Source of the DNA: Kocuria rhizophila
GTDB lineage: Bacteria > Actinomycetota > Actinomycetes > Actinomycetales > Micrococcaceae
Assembly (NCBI RefSeq): GCF_003667225.1
Contig: NZ_RCOM01000003.1
Coordinates: 1-64,000 of the forward strand
Direction of reading: 5' to 3'
Length of the DNA: 64,000 nt
Each line of letters starts with the position of its first letter. Positions within the stretch are counted from its first letter, which is position 1. The notes under the pieces were generated by a model, which did not search any database, was not told the DNA's origin, and saw only the letters and a program-made list of their open reading frames with translations. Shown here piece after piece: positions 31,230 through 41,312 of this stretch. A program made the translations under genes and the position numbers.

Positions 31230-32951
31230 ATGTCTACGCTCGAATATTCGCGGGACGACGCGGCAGCAGCCGCACCCCGCGTTGTCCCACGCTCCAAGGG
31301 CCGGGTGATCGTCAACTGGCTCACCTCCACGGACCACAAGACGATCGGGTACATGTACCTGATCTCCTCGTTCATCTTCTTCTGCGCGGGCGGCGTCATG
31401 GCGCTGCTCATCCGCGCCGAGCTCTTCCAGCCCGGCATGCAGATCCTGGAGACCAAGGAACAGTACAACCAGCTGTTCACCATGCACGGCACGATCATGC
31501 TGCTGATGTTCGGCACCCCGCTGTTCATCGGCTTCGCCAACGTCATCGTGCCCCTGCAGCTGGGCGCACCGGACGTGGCGTTCCCGCGACTGAACGCGCT
31601 GTCGTTCTGGTTCTTCCTGTTCGGCTCGCTGATCGCGGTGTCGGGCTTCCTCTCCCCGCAGGGCGCCGCCTCCTTCGGCTGGTTCGCCTACGCGCCCCTG
31701 AACAGCACCACGTTCAGTCCGGGCGTCGGTGGTGACCTCTGGGTCTTCGGCCTCGGTCTGCAGGGCTTCGGCACCATCCTCGGTGCGGTCAACTTCATCA
31801 CCACCATCGTGTGCATGCGCGCGCCCGGCATGACCATGTGGCGCATGTCCGTGTTCACCTGGACCACGCTGATCACCTCCATGCTGGTCATCATGGTCTT
31901 CCCGCCGCTGGCCTCCGCGCTGTTCGCGCTGGGCATGGACCGTCGCCTGGGTGGTCACATCTTCGACCCGGAGAACGGTGGCGCCATCCTGTGGCAGCAC
32001 CTCTTCTGGTTCTTCGGCCACCCCGAGGTCTACGTGCTCGCCCTGCCGTTCTTCGGCATCGTCTCGGAGATCATTCCGGTGTTCTCCCGCAAGCCGATCT
32101 TCGGGTACAAGGGCCTGGTCTTCGCGTCCATCGCCATCGCGGCTCTGTCCGTGACCGTGTGGGCGCACCACATGTACGTCACCGGTGCTGTGGCCCTCGG
32201 CTTCTTCTCCTTCATGACCATGATGATCGCGGTCCCCACCGGGGTGAAGTTCTTCAACTGGATCGGCACCATGTGGCAGGGCTCGCTCACTTTCGAGACT
32301 CCCATCCTGTGGGTGCTGGGCTTCCTGTTCACGTTCCTGTTCGGTGGTCTGACCGGCATCATCCTGGCCACCCCGCCGCTGGACTTCCACGTGTCGGACA
32401 CCTACTTCGTGGTCGCGCACTTCCACTACGTGATCTTCGGAACCATCGTGTTCGGCATGTTCGCCGGCTTCTACTTCTGGTGGCCCAAGTTCACCGGCAA
32501 GATGCTCAACGAGCGAATCGGCAAGATCCACTTCTGGCTGCTGTTCGTGGGCTTCCACATGACCTTCCTGATCCAGCACTGGCTGGGCGTGGACGGCATG
32601 CCCCGCCGGTACGCGGACTACCTGCCCGAGGACGGGTTCACCTGGATGAACCAGTTCTCCACCATTGGCTCCATGCTGCTGGGCGTGTCCATGATCCCGT
32701 TCTTCTGGAACGTGTACACCACCCACCGCAACGCCAAGATGGTGGAGGTGGACGATCCCTGGGGCTTCGGCGGTTCTCTCGAGTGGGCGACCTCCTGCCC
32801 GCCCCCGCGCCACAACTTCACCTCCCTGCCTCGGATCCGTTCCGAGCGCCCCGCGCTGGATCTCCACCACCCGGAGCTCTCCGCGTTCTCGAGCCAGCAG
32901 TTTGATGCCGAGACCCCCCTGGTCGGCGGCAGCGGAAGGAACGGGCGATGA
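31230..32951 (+). CDS. ctaD: Cytochrome c oxidase subunit I
   Basis: Catalytic subunit of 573 aa with heme a, heme a3 and CuB, reducing O2 and pumping protons. The low-spin heme ligand is in [15 protein letters not shown]; the CuB His and cross-linked Tyr are in [16 protein letters not shown]; two more His are in WAHHMYVTG; and the heme ligands near the end are in [11 protein letters not shown]. Twelve or more membrane helices are expected. It starts 10 nt after ctaC and overlaps ctaF by 4 nt. Confidence 0.98.
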   Translation: MSTLEYSRDDAAAAAPRVVPRSKGRVIVNWLTSTDHKTIGYMYLISSFIFFCAGGVMALLIRAELFQPGMQILETKEQYNQLFTMHGTIMLLMFGTPLFIGFANVIVPLQLGAPDVAFPRLNALSFWFFLFGSLIAVSGFLSPQGAASFGWFAYAPLNSTTFSPGVGGDLWVFGLGLQGFGTILGAVNFITTIVCMRAPGMTMWRMSVFTWTTLITSMLVIMVFPPLASALFALGMDRRLGGHIFDPENGGAILWQHLFWFFGHPEVYVLALPFFGIVSEIIPVFSRKPIFGYKGLVFASIAIAALSVTVWAHHMYVTGAVALGFFSFMTMMIAVPTGVKFFNWIGTMWQGSLTFETPILWVLGFLFTFLFGGLTGIILATPPLDFHVSDTYFVVAHFHYVIFGTIVFGMFAGFYFWWPKFTGKMLNERIGKIHFWLLFVGFHMTFLIQHWLGVDGMPRRYADYLPEDGFTWMNQFSTIGSMLLGVSMIPFFWNVYTTHRNAKMVEVDDPWGFGGSLEWATSCPPPRHNFTSLPRIRSERPALDLHHPELSAFSSQQFDAETPLVGGSGRNGR

Positions 32952-33352
32952 GCACCACTATCAAGACCTTCCTGATGCTCGGTGTCTTCTGCACCGTGGT
33001 CGGGTTCGTGTACGGCTACCTCACGGACTTCCAGGAGCTCGCGGGCTTCCCGGCTCTGCTGGCGGTCGCGGCCATGAGCTTCATGCTCGTGGTGTACCTC
33101 TGGCTCGTCCAGCGCTCCACCGGGGGCACCCTCCCGGAGGACCGCGAGGACGGCGAGATCGTGGAGATGTCGGGCGAGTACGGCGCCTTCTCCCCGTGGA
33201 GCTGGTGGCCGCTGCTTCTCGGTCTCGGCTGCGCGCTGTTCGTGACTGCTCTGGCCATCGGCTGGTGGATCGTGGGGCTCGCTGTTCCCGTGGCGCTGCT
33301 CGGTCTGCTCGGCCTCGTGTTCGAGCACAGCCGTGGAGATCACGCCCACTGA
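32948..33352 (+). CDS. ctaF: Cytochrome c oxidase subunit 4 (actinobacterial CtaF)
   Basis: Small membrane subunit of 134 aa specific to actinobacterial aa3 oxidases. It has four hydrophobic segments: about 5-25, 35-55, 88-108 and 110-128. The central [21 protein letters not shown] is a typical family signature. The ATG overlaps the ctaD stop. It ends the operon at a terminator. Confidence 0.93.
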   Translation: MSTTIKTFLMLGVFCTVVGFVYGYLTDFQELAGFPALLAVAAMSFMLVVYLWLVQRSTGGTLPEDREDGEIVEMSGEYGAFSPWSWWPLLLGLGCALFVTALAIGWWIVGLAVPVALLGLLGLVFEHSRGDHAH

Positions 33353-33378
33353 CGTCACGCGTCTGAGGTTCACTCAAG

Positions 33379-33413
33379 GAGCCCGCACTGTCCCCGGACG
33401 GTGCGGGCTCTTT
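33379..33413 (+). terminator. Intrinsic terminator after ctaF
   Basis: A 10-bp stem GAGCCCGCAC/GTGCGGGCTC with a further inner GTCC/GGAC stem is followed by TTT. It ends the ctaCDF operon. Confidence 0.85.
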
Positions 33414-33845
33414 GATGTCCAGCGGCGGCATCCGAACTTTCGCATCCGAGATGTTTGCAGCCTGATCTCAGGGGCAGGCCCCGTGATGTCAGGACCAGCA
33501 CCGAGTACGGGCGAGGCGCACCGGTACCGGCACCGACACCGAGCCATCCTCCAAGCCCCACCCGGGGACGAGGCCGTGTGAGCCCCCTGCGCCTGTAACG
33601 GGGCCCCGGATGGCAGGGCCCTCACAGAGAAGACCCGTACAGCGGCCGCGTGCCCGGGTGGAACCTCAGCGGGTCCCCGGGCCTGCACCGGGTGTCCTGC
33701 TACGGCCGGCGGTGCTCCGTGGGCCCCAGCCCGCGACGGCGGGCGGTGGTCCCGTCGATAGCCTCCCTGAATCCACGTTCGTAGAAGGTCGGTGCGCCCC
33801 GCAACCGCGGGCCCCAGATAGCCCGTCGGGCGGTGCACCATCTCC

Positions 33846-33938
<93 letters not shown>

Positions 33939-34522
33939 GGAATACGGGTAACTAGGTATTCCGGCAGACCAGTAGTGACGGATCTGTTCCCTCCGGCATT
34001 CAGCGGGGGTGGGCCTGGCACTCTACCGGCTTCCGCTGCCCCTGTAGCTCGCTGAAAACGCTGCGCTCCGTCCGCGACCGGTGGTTCTGTGCGACGGCGT
34101 GCAGACGACCAAATAACCGCGGAGCAGGAACTTCCACGACCTGCGGCGCCGAGCGGGGGAGGCGCGTCAGCACACGACCGGTGGTGGAACTGCTACGGGA
34201 GGCCATGTCCCGGGTGTTCGCGTGTGCCCTCCGCCGACCCCTGAGTGCGTCTGTGGACCCCTGAGGCACGTGAACTCTGCCCGACTGGCGGGGGTGGATC
34301 GCCAGGAGCGCGGAGGGAAAGAGGCCGTTGTTGTGCGGGACCGGCCCTGTGGCCGGCAGGTGCAACGTCACGACGTGAGGGCCAGCTGCGGTGAACGGGA
34401 ATGCCCGCTGTCCTCCTCAACGACGCGAGGGTCAGTAGTAAAGATGCATGGAGGATGCCTGTCATGTGCGCCTTCATACGACAGTACCGCGTGTGCGAGG
34501 CATGGCATCGGTGCTGGGGGGC

Positions 34523-34618
34523 CTTGTTGTGTCCGAGCTGGGTCGGCCGGTTGTGTCGCGAACGGGGCGCGTGGTGGTGTCCGGGCAGGGGCGCGTAGTG
34601 GTTTACAGCCCCGGACGC
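34523..34618 (+). repeat. Four degenerate 24-bp tandem repeats
   Basis: Four 24-bp units read, in one frame, LVVSELGR, PVVSRTGR, VVVSGQGR and VVVYSPGR. The amino-acid pattern is better kept than the DNA, which hints at past coding use. The surrounding 66-codon frame (34448-34648) is otherwise unrecognised and has no good ribosome binding site, so it is not called as a gene. Confidence 0.6.
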
Positions 34619-34772
34619 GGTGTCAGAGCGAGGGAAGATGGCACCTGATGATGCCCCCCGCGCTCCGCGGCCCCGGGTTCTTCTGGCCGCGGCAGGAGGC
34701 CTCGCCGGCGGACATCCTCGTTGACCAGACCAGCGCCTGGCCTCCGCGGGGCCATCTCAAGGAGTGCAGATG

Positions 34773-34814
34773 AAAAGTGGGCCCGTGGGGATCCGAAGAT
34801 CTCCACGGGCCCAC
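34773..34814 (-). terminator. Intrinsic terminator of the ctaE-qcrCAB operon
   Basis: A 17-bp stem with one G-T wobble (34777-34793 with 34798-34814) and a 4-nt loop is followed on the minus strand by TTTT, 29 nt after the qcrB stop. Confidence 0.9.
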
Positions 34815-34842
34815 GGCCGAACGGCTGCTAACCCGTGCGCGG

Positions 34843-36510
34843 CTACTTCTCGATCTGCGCCGAGTGCGACCCGGCGCCCACGGCGACAGGCTCCGCACCG
34901 TGGTGACCGTGCGCGGCTTCCAGCTCCGCCGGGGTCACGGGGGCCACACGGTCCTCGAAGAAGAACTGGCTCAGTCGGCCGCGCATCTTCTCGGAGGACG
35001 TGATCTTGCCCTTGGCGTTCGCCCGAGCGGGCTGCACCTGTCGGTCCTCGAAGTCCACCAGCTTGTAGCGGCGGTACTCGTCAAGCGGCTCGTGGACCTC
35101 CACGAATTCACCGTGGGGCAGCGCCTGGATTCGTCCGGACTCGCGGCCGTGCAGGACGATCTCGCGGTCCTTGCGCTGCAACGACAGGCAGAATCGGCGG
35201 ACGATGATGAACGCCAGGATGGGGCCCAGGAAGTACAGCGCGCGCAACCAGTAGATGACGTCGTTCACGGCCACGTGGAAGTGGGTCGCGATGAGGTCGC
35301 CGGAAGCGGCGATCATCTGAACGGCGTAGAAGGTCACGCCAGCGGCGCCCACGGCCGTACGGAACGGCGCGTTGCGGGGGCGGTCCAGAACGTTGTGCAC
35401 GCGGTCGTCGCGGGTCACCCAACGCTCGATCCAGGGCCAGGCGAACATGGCACCGAACATCGCGGCCATGGGGATCAGCGGCAGCAGGATGGCCAGGGGG
35501 AGGACGATCCCGAAGATGTTCACCTCCCACGAGAAGGGCCACGAGCCGGGCATGAGCCGCAGGCCGCCGTCCGAGAAGCCCATGTACCAGTCGGGCTGAG
35601 AGCCCGCCTGCACGGGGGATGGATCGTAGGGACCGTAGTTCCAGATCGCGTTGATCGTGGTGGTGCCGGCCATCAGCGCCAGGATGCCGAAGACGATGAA
35701 GAAGAACCCACCGGCCTTGGCTGCGTACACGGGGCCCACGGGGAAGCCGACCACGTTGTCCTCGGTGCGGCCCGGGCCAGGGAACTGGGTGTGCTTGTGC
35801 ACGACCACCATGAAGAGGTGGACCACGATCATCATGAGGATCAGCGCGGGGATGATCAGCACGTGGACGATGTACAGGCGACCGATGATCGCGTCACCCG
35901 GGAACTCGCCGCCGAACATGAACATCGAGATGTAGGTGCCCACCACGGGGATGGACTTCGCGATGGCGTCCGCAATGCGCAGGCCGTTGCCGGAGAGCAC
36001 GTCGTCCGGGAGGGAGTAGCCGGAGAAGCCGGCCACGATCGCCAGGATGAAGAGCACGCAGCCCACGACCCAGTTGAGCTCACGGGGGCGGCGGAACGCG
36101 CCGGTGAAGAACACGCGGAGCATGTGCACGGACAGCGCCATCACGAAGAGCAGCGCGGACCAGTGGTGCAGCTGACGCAGGAAGAGCCCACCGCGGATGT
36201 CGAAGGAGATGTCCAGGGTGGAGGCGTACGCGCCGGACATCTCCACGCCCTGCATGGGCACGTAGCTTCCGGTGTACTCCGTGGAGGTCATGGTCGGGTC
36301 GAACCACAGGGCCAGGAAGGTGCCGGACAGCAGCAGGATCACAAAGCTGTACAGCGCCACCTCGCCGAACATGAAGGACCAGTGGTCGGGGAAAACCTTG
36401 CGCCCGAACTCCTTCACGATGGAGGACCCGCCCACGCGAGTGTCCACGAAGTTGGCAATGCGTCCGGTGCGAGTGGTGGGCCGGTATTCGAAGTCGGTAG
36501 ATGTGGACAT
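34843..36510 (-). CDS. qcrB: Cytochrome bc1 complex cytochrome b subunit
   Basis: Membrane subunit of 555 aa of the actinobacterial bcc complex, which oxidises menaquinol. The bis-heme ligands lie in LHHWSALLFVMALSVHMLRV and in VHVLIIPALILMMIVVHLFM. The quinol-site motif is PDWYMG in place of the usual PEWY. A C-terminal extension after about residue 420 is typical of actinobacteria (RKDREIVLHGRESGRIQALP). The start overlaps the qcrA stop by one base. It is the last gene of the operon. Confidence 0.97.
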   Translation of the reverse strand: MSTSTDFEYRPTTRTGRIANFVDTRVGGSSIVKEFGRKVFPDHWSFMFGEVALYSFVILLLSGTFLALWFDPTMTSTEYTGSYVPMQGVEMSGAYASTLDISFDIRGGLFLRQLHHWSALLFVMALSVHMLRVFFTGAFRRPRELNWVVGCVLFILAIVAGFSGYSLPDDVLSGNGLRIADAIAKSIPVVGTYISMFMFGGEFPGDAIIGRLYIVHVLIIPALILMMIVVHLFMVVVHKHTQFPGPGRTEDNVVGFPVGPVYAAKAGGFFFIVFGILALMAGTTTINAIWNYGPYDPSPVQAGSQPDWYMGFSDGGLRLMPGSWPFSWEVNIFGIVLPLAILLPLIPMAAMFGAMFAWPWIERWVTRDDRVHNVLDRPRNAPFRTAVGAAGVTFYAVQMIAASGDLIATHFHVAVNDVIYWLRALYFLGPILAFIIVRRFCLSLQRKDREIVLHGRESGRIQALPHGEFVEVHEPLDEYRRYKLVDFEDRQVQPARANAKGKITSSEKMRGRLSQFFFEDRVAPVTPAELEAAHGHHGAEPVAVGAGSHSAQIEK

Positions 36511-37616
36511 CAGTTCGCCTCATCCTGCATGTCTTGGACGGCGAAACCACGCTGGGAGTAGGTGGGTCCCACGGGCTCGTGGAAGTCGCTACGGGCAACG
36601 AGGTAGCCGTCGGAATCAACGGAAATGGGCAGCTGCGGCAGGGGGCGGGATGCCGGGCCGAAGATAACCTCACACTCGTTCGTGAGGTCGAACGTGGACT
36701 GGTGGCACGGGCACAGCAGGTGGTGCGTGTGCTGCTCGTACAGGGCGATGGGGCAGCCCACGTGCGTGCAGACCTTGGAGTAGGCGAAGATGCCGTCCAC
36801 GTTCCAGTCCTTGCGGTCCTCGGACACGTTGACCTGGTCCGGGTCCAGACGCATGAGGAGCACCACGGCCTTGGCCTTCTCGTCGAGGTAGCCCTCTTCG
36901 TGGCCGAGGCTCGTGAGGTTCTCGGGGATCACGTGGAACGCGGAGCCCAGGGTGACGTCCGAGGCCTTGATGGGGGTCCCGGAGGGGTCACGCACCAGGC
37001 GGACGCCCTCGTCCCACATGGTGTGGCGCAGCACCTTGAGGTCGGTCGGGCCGAGGTCCTTGAGCAGCCCCACGAAGGGGAGGGGCATCAGGACGGCGGC
37101 ACCGATCAGGGTGTTGCGCAGCAGCGGACGACGCTTCACGCCGGACTCGTCGTAGATTGTGTTGAGGATGCTCTGCGCGTCCGCGCGCTGCTCCTCGGTG
37201 CGGATGTCGTGACGCATCTCCACGATCTCGTGGTCAGGCATCAGGGTGCGGGCCCAGTGGACCACGCCGATGCCGATACCGAACATTCCGAGCGCGATGC
37301 CCAGGCCCAGCAGGAGGTTCTGCAGGCGCAGCTGGGAAGTGGGCTCCGTGTTGACCGCATCGTAGAGCGGGCCGTCCACGCGGACGCCGAAGTACCCCAC
37401 GAAGAAGATCACGGATCCGATGATGGAGAGCAGGAACAGCAACACCACCTGGTGCTCTGCCCGCTTGGCCGCCTTGGGGTCGACGTCCGTCACCCGCGGA
37501 CGGTGCGGCGGAAGCCCCGGGTTGTGAAAGCGGTCCTGGTCCGCGCCGTCCGAGGTGACTACCGCCCCGCTGTCGTGGGGAGTGCCATCACGATGGTCGC
37601 CCATGTGGTCCCTCAT
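36510..37616 (-). CDS. qcrA: Cytochrome bc1 complex Rieske iron-sulfur subunit
   Basis: Protein of 368 aa carrying the 2Fe-2S cluster. The cluster boxes are CTHVGCPIAL and CPCHQSTFDL, separated by a short loop. It has three membrane helices (about 55-75, 90-115 and 165-185), as in actinobacterial QcrA, compared with one in mitochondria. It overlaps qcrB by one base and lies 58 nt after qcrC. The Fe-S cluster may be supplied with help from ErpA encoded at 29.6 kb. Confidence 0.97.
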   Translation of the reverse strand: MRDHMGDHRDGTPHDSGAVVTSDGADQDRFHNPGLPPHRPRVTDVDPKAAKRAEHQVVLLFLLSIIGSVIFFVGYFGVRVDGPLYDAVNTEPTSQLRLQNLLLGLGIALGMFGIGIGVVHWARTLMPDHEIVEMRHDIRTEEQRADAQSILNTIYDESGVKRRPLLRNTLIGAAVLMPLPFVGLLKDLGPTDLKVLRHTMWDEGVRLVRDPSGTPIKASDVTLGSAFHVIPENLTSLGHEEGYLDEKAKAVVLLMRLDPDQVNVSEDRKDWNVDGIFAYSKVCTHVGCPIALYEQHTHHLLCPCHQSTFDLTNECEVIFGPASRPLPQLPISVDSDGYLVARSDFHEPVGPTYSQRGFAVQDMQDEAN

Positions 37617-37674
37617 TCTTCTCTTGGTGCTGTGAATAGTGTCTTGGGTGCCGGCCGGTGGCCGACGGGTGCTC

Positions 37675-38466
37675 TCAGGCGGAGCGGGAGGTCAGCCAGA
37701 CGGTGAAGCCGATCACCACGACCAGGCCAATGGTCCAGATGAAGAGGCCCTCGGAGACGGGGCCCAGCGAGCCGAGGCTGAAGCCGCCCACCGTGGTGTT
37801 GTTGTCGAGGGTCTTGAGGTACGTGATGACGTCCTGCTTCTCCTCGGGGGTGATGTTGGCGTCGTTGAACACGGGCATGTTCTGCGGGCCGGTCTGCATG
37901 GCCTCGTAGATGTGCTTCTCGCTGACGCCCATGAGGGAGGGAGCGTACTTGCCGCGCGTCAGCGCGCCGCCTTGGCCCGCCGCGTTGTGGCACATGGCGC
38001 AGTTGGCGAGGAACACCTTGGCCCCGTTGGCGGAGTCGCCCTCGGCGATGTCGAGGTACTCCTCCTCGGGAACCGTGGGGCCCGCACCGAGGGACGCGAC
38101 GTACGCCGCAAGCTGGTCGGTCTGCTCCTGGCTGAACTGCTCGGGCTTGACCGGGGCCTGGGGGCCCTGCATCTGCATGGGCATGCGCCCGGTGCCCACC
38201 TGGAAGTCGACGGCGGCGGCGCCGACGCCGATCAGGGACGGGCCGGTGTCGCTGCCCTGGGCCTGCATGCCGTGGCACGTGGAGCAGTTGGCCTGGAAGA
38301 GCTTCTCGCCCTCCTGGACGTCCTGAGCCGAGTAGCTGGTGGTCTCGGCCTTGGCTTCATTGGTGGTAGTGGCAACTGCGTAGAGTCCACCGGTCAGAAG
38401 CAAAGCCATGACCAGCAGCGCGAGGGCTGCCAGAGGATGGCGGCGCTTTTGTGAGAGTGCCTTCAC
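37675..38466 (-). CDS. qcrC: Diheme cytochrome cc subunit of the bc1 complex
   Basis: Protein of 263 aa with two heme c sites, CSTCHGMQAQG and CAMCHNAAGQGG, that passes electrons straight to CtaC without a free cytochrome c. It has an N-terminal membrane anchor (about 10-33) and a C-terminal one (EGLFIWTIGLVVVIGFTVWL). Distal heme ligands are probably Met residues in MPMQMQGP and NMPVFNDANI. It follows ctaE by 59 nt. Confidence 0.97.
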   Translation of the reverse strand: MKALSQKRRHPLAALALLVMALLLTGGLYAVATTTNEAKAETTSYSAQDVQEGEKLFQANCSTCHGMQAQGSDTGPSLIGVGAAAVDFQVGTGRMPMQMQGPQAPVKPEQFSQEQTDQLAAYVASLGAGPTVPEEEYLDIAEGDSANGAKVFLANCAMCHNAAGQGGALTRGKYAPSLMGVSEKHIYEAMQTGPQNMPVFNDANITPEEKQDVITYLKTLDNNTTVGGFSLGSLGPVSEGLFIWTIGLVVVIGFTVWLTSRSA

Positions 38467-38525
38467 GTCAAACGTTCCTTTTACTCGGTTCTAGATCAGG
38501 GAGGGGCGGATGGTCCGGTGGTGGA

Positions 38526-39164
38526 CTACTTGATGAAGTAGACCAGGAAGAAGAGGACGATCCAGACCACGTCGACGAAGTGCCAGTAGTAGGACACCAC
38601 GATGGCCGAGGTGGCCTCGTAGTGGCCGAAGCGCTTGGCGACGAAGGCGCGGCCGATGATGAAGAGGAATGCAATCAGACCGCCGGTCACGTGGAGCGCG
38701 TGGAAGCCGGTGGTGATGTAGAAGGCAGAGCCGTAGGCGCTGGCCGAGATGGTGACGCCCTCGGCGACCAGGGAGGCGTACTCGTAGACCTGGACGGACA
38801 CGAAGACGGCGCCCATGAGGAAGGTCAGCGCGAACCACTCGGTGAGTCCCCACTTGGAGAACTGGAACAGGCCGCCGGTGCGCCGGGGCTGGAGCCGCTC
38901 GGCAGCGAACACGCCGAACTGGCACGTCACGGAACTGAGCACGAGGATCAGGGTGTTGACCGACGCCATGGGGACGTTGAGCACTTCGGTGTTCTCCGCC
39001 CACACCTCGGGTGAGGTGGCGCGCAGCGTGAAGTACATGGCAAAGAGTCCGGCGAAGAACATCACTTCGGAGGACAACCACACGATGGTGCCCACGGAGG
39101 TGAGGTTGGGGCGAGTGATGCTCGCACCCACCGGTTTGGCTGGGGTATGAGTCGCAGTTGTCAC
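38526..39164 (-). CDS. ctaE: Cytochrome c oxidase subunit III
   Basis: Membrane subunit of 212 aa with five helices. It includes [20 protein letters not shown], a conserved acidic motif (E in SSEVMFF), and the C-terminal [18 protein letters not shown] and [17 protein letters not shown]. The start is set at GTG 39164 ([13 protein letters not shown]), because a good promoter ends 6 nt upstream; a longer frame exists but overlaps trpD's upstream region and is Arg/Pro-rich. First gene of ctaE-qcrC-qcrA-qcrB. Confidence 0.95.
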   Translation of the reverse strand: MTTATHTPAKPVGASITRPNLTSVGTIVWLSSEVMFFAGLFAMYFTLRATSPEVWAENTEVLNVPMASVNTLILVLSSVTCQFGVFAAERLQPRRTGGLFQFSKWGLTEWFALTFLMGAVFVSVQVYEYASLVAEGVTISASAYGSAFYITTGFHALHVTGGLIAFLFIIGRAFVAKRFGHYEATSAIVVSYYWHFVDVVWIVLFFLVYFIK

Positions 39165-39170
39165 AGAGAC

Positions 39171-39200
39171 ATTATGTCGCCAAAACTTCCGGCGGACCAA
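39171..39200 (-). promoter_or_regulatory. ctaE: Leaderless promoter of ctaE-qcrCAB
   Basis: On the minus strand: TTGGTC (39200-39195), an 18-nt spacer, CATAAT (39176-39171), then 6 nt to the GTG start. There is no Shine-Dalgarno, so the transcript probably begins at the start codon. Confidence 0.65.
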
Positions 39201-39346
39201 CCATCTGGGCCTCGGGGCTCCACCGTGTCGCAGCTTCGGGCCGGCGGGGGAGGACGGTCGGGGGCCCGCGGCACCGCGCCACCGCACCGATTGCGGGTCC
39301 CATCCGGGCGGCGGAGCGCGGTCCGCAGAACGGTAGAGTCGAACGC

Positions 39347-40402
39347 GTGACTACCTCCAGCAGCACCGTGACACCCGCCCAGTGGCCCGATCTCCTCACC
39401 ATGCTGTCCCAGGGCAGGGACCTCTCCTGGGACCAGGCCTACTGGGCCATGGACCGCATCATGGCGGGGGAGGTCCCCGACGCCGTGATCGCGGGCTTCC
39501 TCATGGCGCTGCGGACCAAGGGGGAGAGTGTCGCCGAGCTCAACGGATTGGCGGACGCCATGGTGGCTCGCGCCCACCCCATCTCGGTGCCGGGGCCGTC
39601 CCTGGACATCGTGGGAACGGGCGGGGACAGGCTCTCGAGCGTCAACATCTCCACGATGGCGGCCCTGGTGTGCGCCGGCGCGGGCGCGCGTGTGGTCAAG
39701 CACGGCAACCGGGCGTCGTCGTCCAAGTCCGGCTCCGCAGACGTCCTGGAGGTGCTGGGCGTGCAGCTGGACATGCCCGTGGACCGGGTGCGCCGCGCGG
39801 CCACCGAGGTGGGCATCACCTTCCTCTTCGCCCAGACCTTCCACCCCTCGATGCGCTTCGCGGCCACGGCCCGCAAGTCCCTGGGCGTGGCCACCGCCTT
39901 CAACTTCCTGGGCCCCCTCACGAACCCCGCGCGGGTGCGGGCGTCCGCGATCGGGGTGGCCGACGCCGCTCTGGCACCCCTGATGGCCGGCGTGTTCCGC
40001 AACCGTGGCGACCGTGCCCTGGTGTTCCGCGGAGGCGACGGGCTCGACGAGCTCACGGTCACCGCGCCGTCGGACGTGTGGGAGGTGCGCGACGGTGAGA
40101 TCCAGGAGCACTCGCTGGACCCCCTGGACCTGGACATGCCCCGCGCCACCGTGGAGGACCTGCGGGGCCGGGACGCCATCTACAACGCCGGTGTGGTGCG
40201 CGATGTGCTGGACGGGGCCCCGGGACACGTGCGGCACGCCGTGCTGCTCAACGCGGCGGCAGGGCTCGTGGCCGCGGAGGAGTCGGCCGAGGGGTCGTTC
40301 ATGGACCGGTTCGCGAGTGCGCTGCGCCGTGCAGAGGAGGCCGTGGACTCCGGCGCGGCCCGGGACGTCCTGGCGCGCTGGGTGGCGTTCGCCGCCGAGT
40401 GA
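39347..40402 (+). CDS. trpD: Anthranilate phosphoribosyltransferase
   Basis: Enzyme of 351 aa that joins anthranilate and PRPP in tryptophan biosynthesis. The PRPP/Mg motif is [20 protein letters not shown], followed by [39 protein letters not shown] and [12 protein letters not shown]. The start is the GTG of [12 protein letters not shown], 7 nt after TAGAGT (39334-39339), again suggesting a leaderless mRNA. It is alone here, separate from other trp genes, and divergent from ctaE, an arrangement common in actinobacteria. Confidence 0.96.
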   Translation: MTTSSSTVTPAQWPDLLTMLSQGRDLSWDQAYWAMDRIMAGEVPDAVIAGFLMALRTKGESVAELNGLADAMVARAHPISVPGPSLDIVGTGGDRLSSVNISTMAALVCAGAGARVVKHGNRASSSKSGSADVLEVLGVQLDMPVDRVRRAATEVGITFLFAQTFHPSMRFAATARKSLGVATAFNFLGPLTNPARVRASAIGVADAALAPLMAGVFRNRGDRALVFRGGDGLDELTVTAPSDVWEVRDGEIQEHSLDPLDLDMPRATVEDLRGRDAIYNAGVVRDVLDGAPGHVRHAVLLNAAAGLVAAEESAEGSFMDRFASALRRAEEAVDSGAARDVLARWVAFAAE

Positions 40403-40437
40403 CCCGGCCCGGGGGAGTGCGCCGCCCCGGAACGACG

Positions 40438-40473
40438 ACGCCGCCCACCCCTGACACGGGTGGGCGGCGTTTG
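40438..40473. terminator. Bidirectional terminator between trpD and the Lrp-type gene
   Basis: A perfect 13-bp stem (40438-40450 with 40458-40470), a 7-nt loop and TTT on the + strand, between converging genes. Confidence 0.85.
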
Positions 40474-40487
40474 CGTGCGGGTGAGTC

Positions 40488-40769
40488 TCAGTCGTCGATG
40501 CCGAGAGAGAATGCGGCGTCGAGGTCGTGCGTGCTGTAGGTGCGGAAGGCGATGTTGGTGCTGGTGGAGACCACGCCCGGCACCTTGGAGAGCTCGTCCG
40601 CGATGACGTCGGCCAGCTGCTCGTGGCGGTCCACCCGCACCATGGCGATGAGGTCCCACTCACCGGTCACGGAGTAGACCTCGGAGACCCCGCGGATGTC
40701 GGAGACCTCCTGCGCGACCTCGGGAATGCGGTCCGAGGAGGTCTTGATCAGGACGATGGCGGTGAACAT
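40488..40769 (-). CDS. Stand-alone Lrp/AsnC ligand-binding (RAM) domain protein
   Basis: Protein of 93 aa equal to the effector-binding half of Lrp/AsnC regulators: MFTAIVLIKTSSDRIPEVAQ, GVSEVYSVTGEWDLIAMVRV and PGVVSTSTNIAFRTYS. The N-terminal helix-turn-helix is absent, so it cannot bind DNA in the usual way; it may sense amino acids and interact with full-length regulators. The ATG follows AAAGGAA. It lies beside trpD in many actinobacteria, which suggests a tie to amino-acid metabolism. Confidence 0.9.
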   Translation of the reverse strand: MFTAIVLIKTSSDRIPEVAQEVSDIRGVSEVYSVTGEWDLIAMVRVDRHEQLADVIADELSKVPGVVSTSTNIAFRTYSTHDLDAAFSLGIDD

Positions 40770-40871
40770 GGGGTTCCTTTCCACGGGGTCGTCCCAGCCT
40801 AGCTGGGCCGTGCGGCCGACACGCGCCCGTGCGGGCACCGCGGATGCCGACGGGACGCATGGAGTGAGGTG

Positions 40872-41312
40872 TCAGCGGGAGCGCAGGTGGTGGAGCAGCG
40901 CCAGCACCAGCCGGTAGCCGATGAGGAGCACCGCCAGCGTCAGCAGGCTCACCACCACGAACGGCAGCGCCGTGCCCTGGCCGGTGAGGGTGCGCAGCAC
41001 CATGCCGCCCACCTCGGCGCACAGCCACACCGAGAGGCCCGTGGGGATCACCGCAGCGGGGTGACGGGTTCCTCTGCAGGCCAGCCAGCCGAGGAGCGCG
41101 CCCACGAGGAACGGCCACGCGGTCACAAGGATTCCCGAGAGGCTCTCGCCGTGGCTCGTGCGGCCGATCCCGGCGAACACGATGACCAGCAGGAGGTCAG
41201 TGGCCAGGTACGCGGGCCACCGTTCGCCCGAGCGGTGCATCTCGGGACCGGAGGAGGTCGGGGACGTGGTGAGGGATCGGTCGGCGGTGCTGTGGGGCGA
41301 GTCGGTGTCCAT
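40872..41312 (-). CDS. DUF3054 domain membrane protein
   Basis: Protein of 146 aa with four hydrophobic segments and the DUF3054 pattern YLATDLLLVIVFAGIGRTSH near residue 35, then AWPFLVGALLGWLACRG and a C-terminal helix. Function unknown. TAGCAT (41320-41325, minus) is 7 nt before the ATG, suggesting a leaderless start; TTGACT lies 14 nt further upstream, a short spacing for a -35. Confidence 0.85.
   Translation of the reverse strand: MDTDSPHSTADRSLTTSPTSSGPEMHRSGERWPAYLATDLLLVIVFAGIGRTSHGESLSGILVTAWPFLVGALLGWLACRGTRHPAAVIPTGLSVWLCAEVGGMVLRTLTGQGTALPFVVVSLLTLAVLLIGYRLVLALLHHLRSR

Noticed and set aside
34000-34450. tRNA or small structured RNA in the ctaF-qcrB gap
   Set aside because: No acceptor stem with matching T-arm or a GTTCGAATC-like loop could be found.
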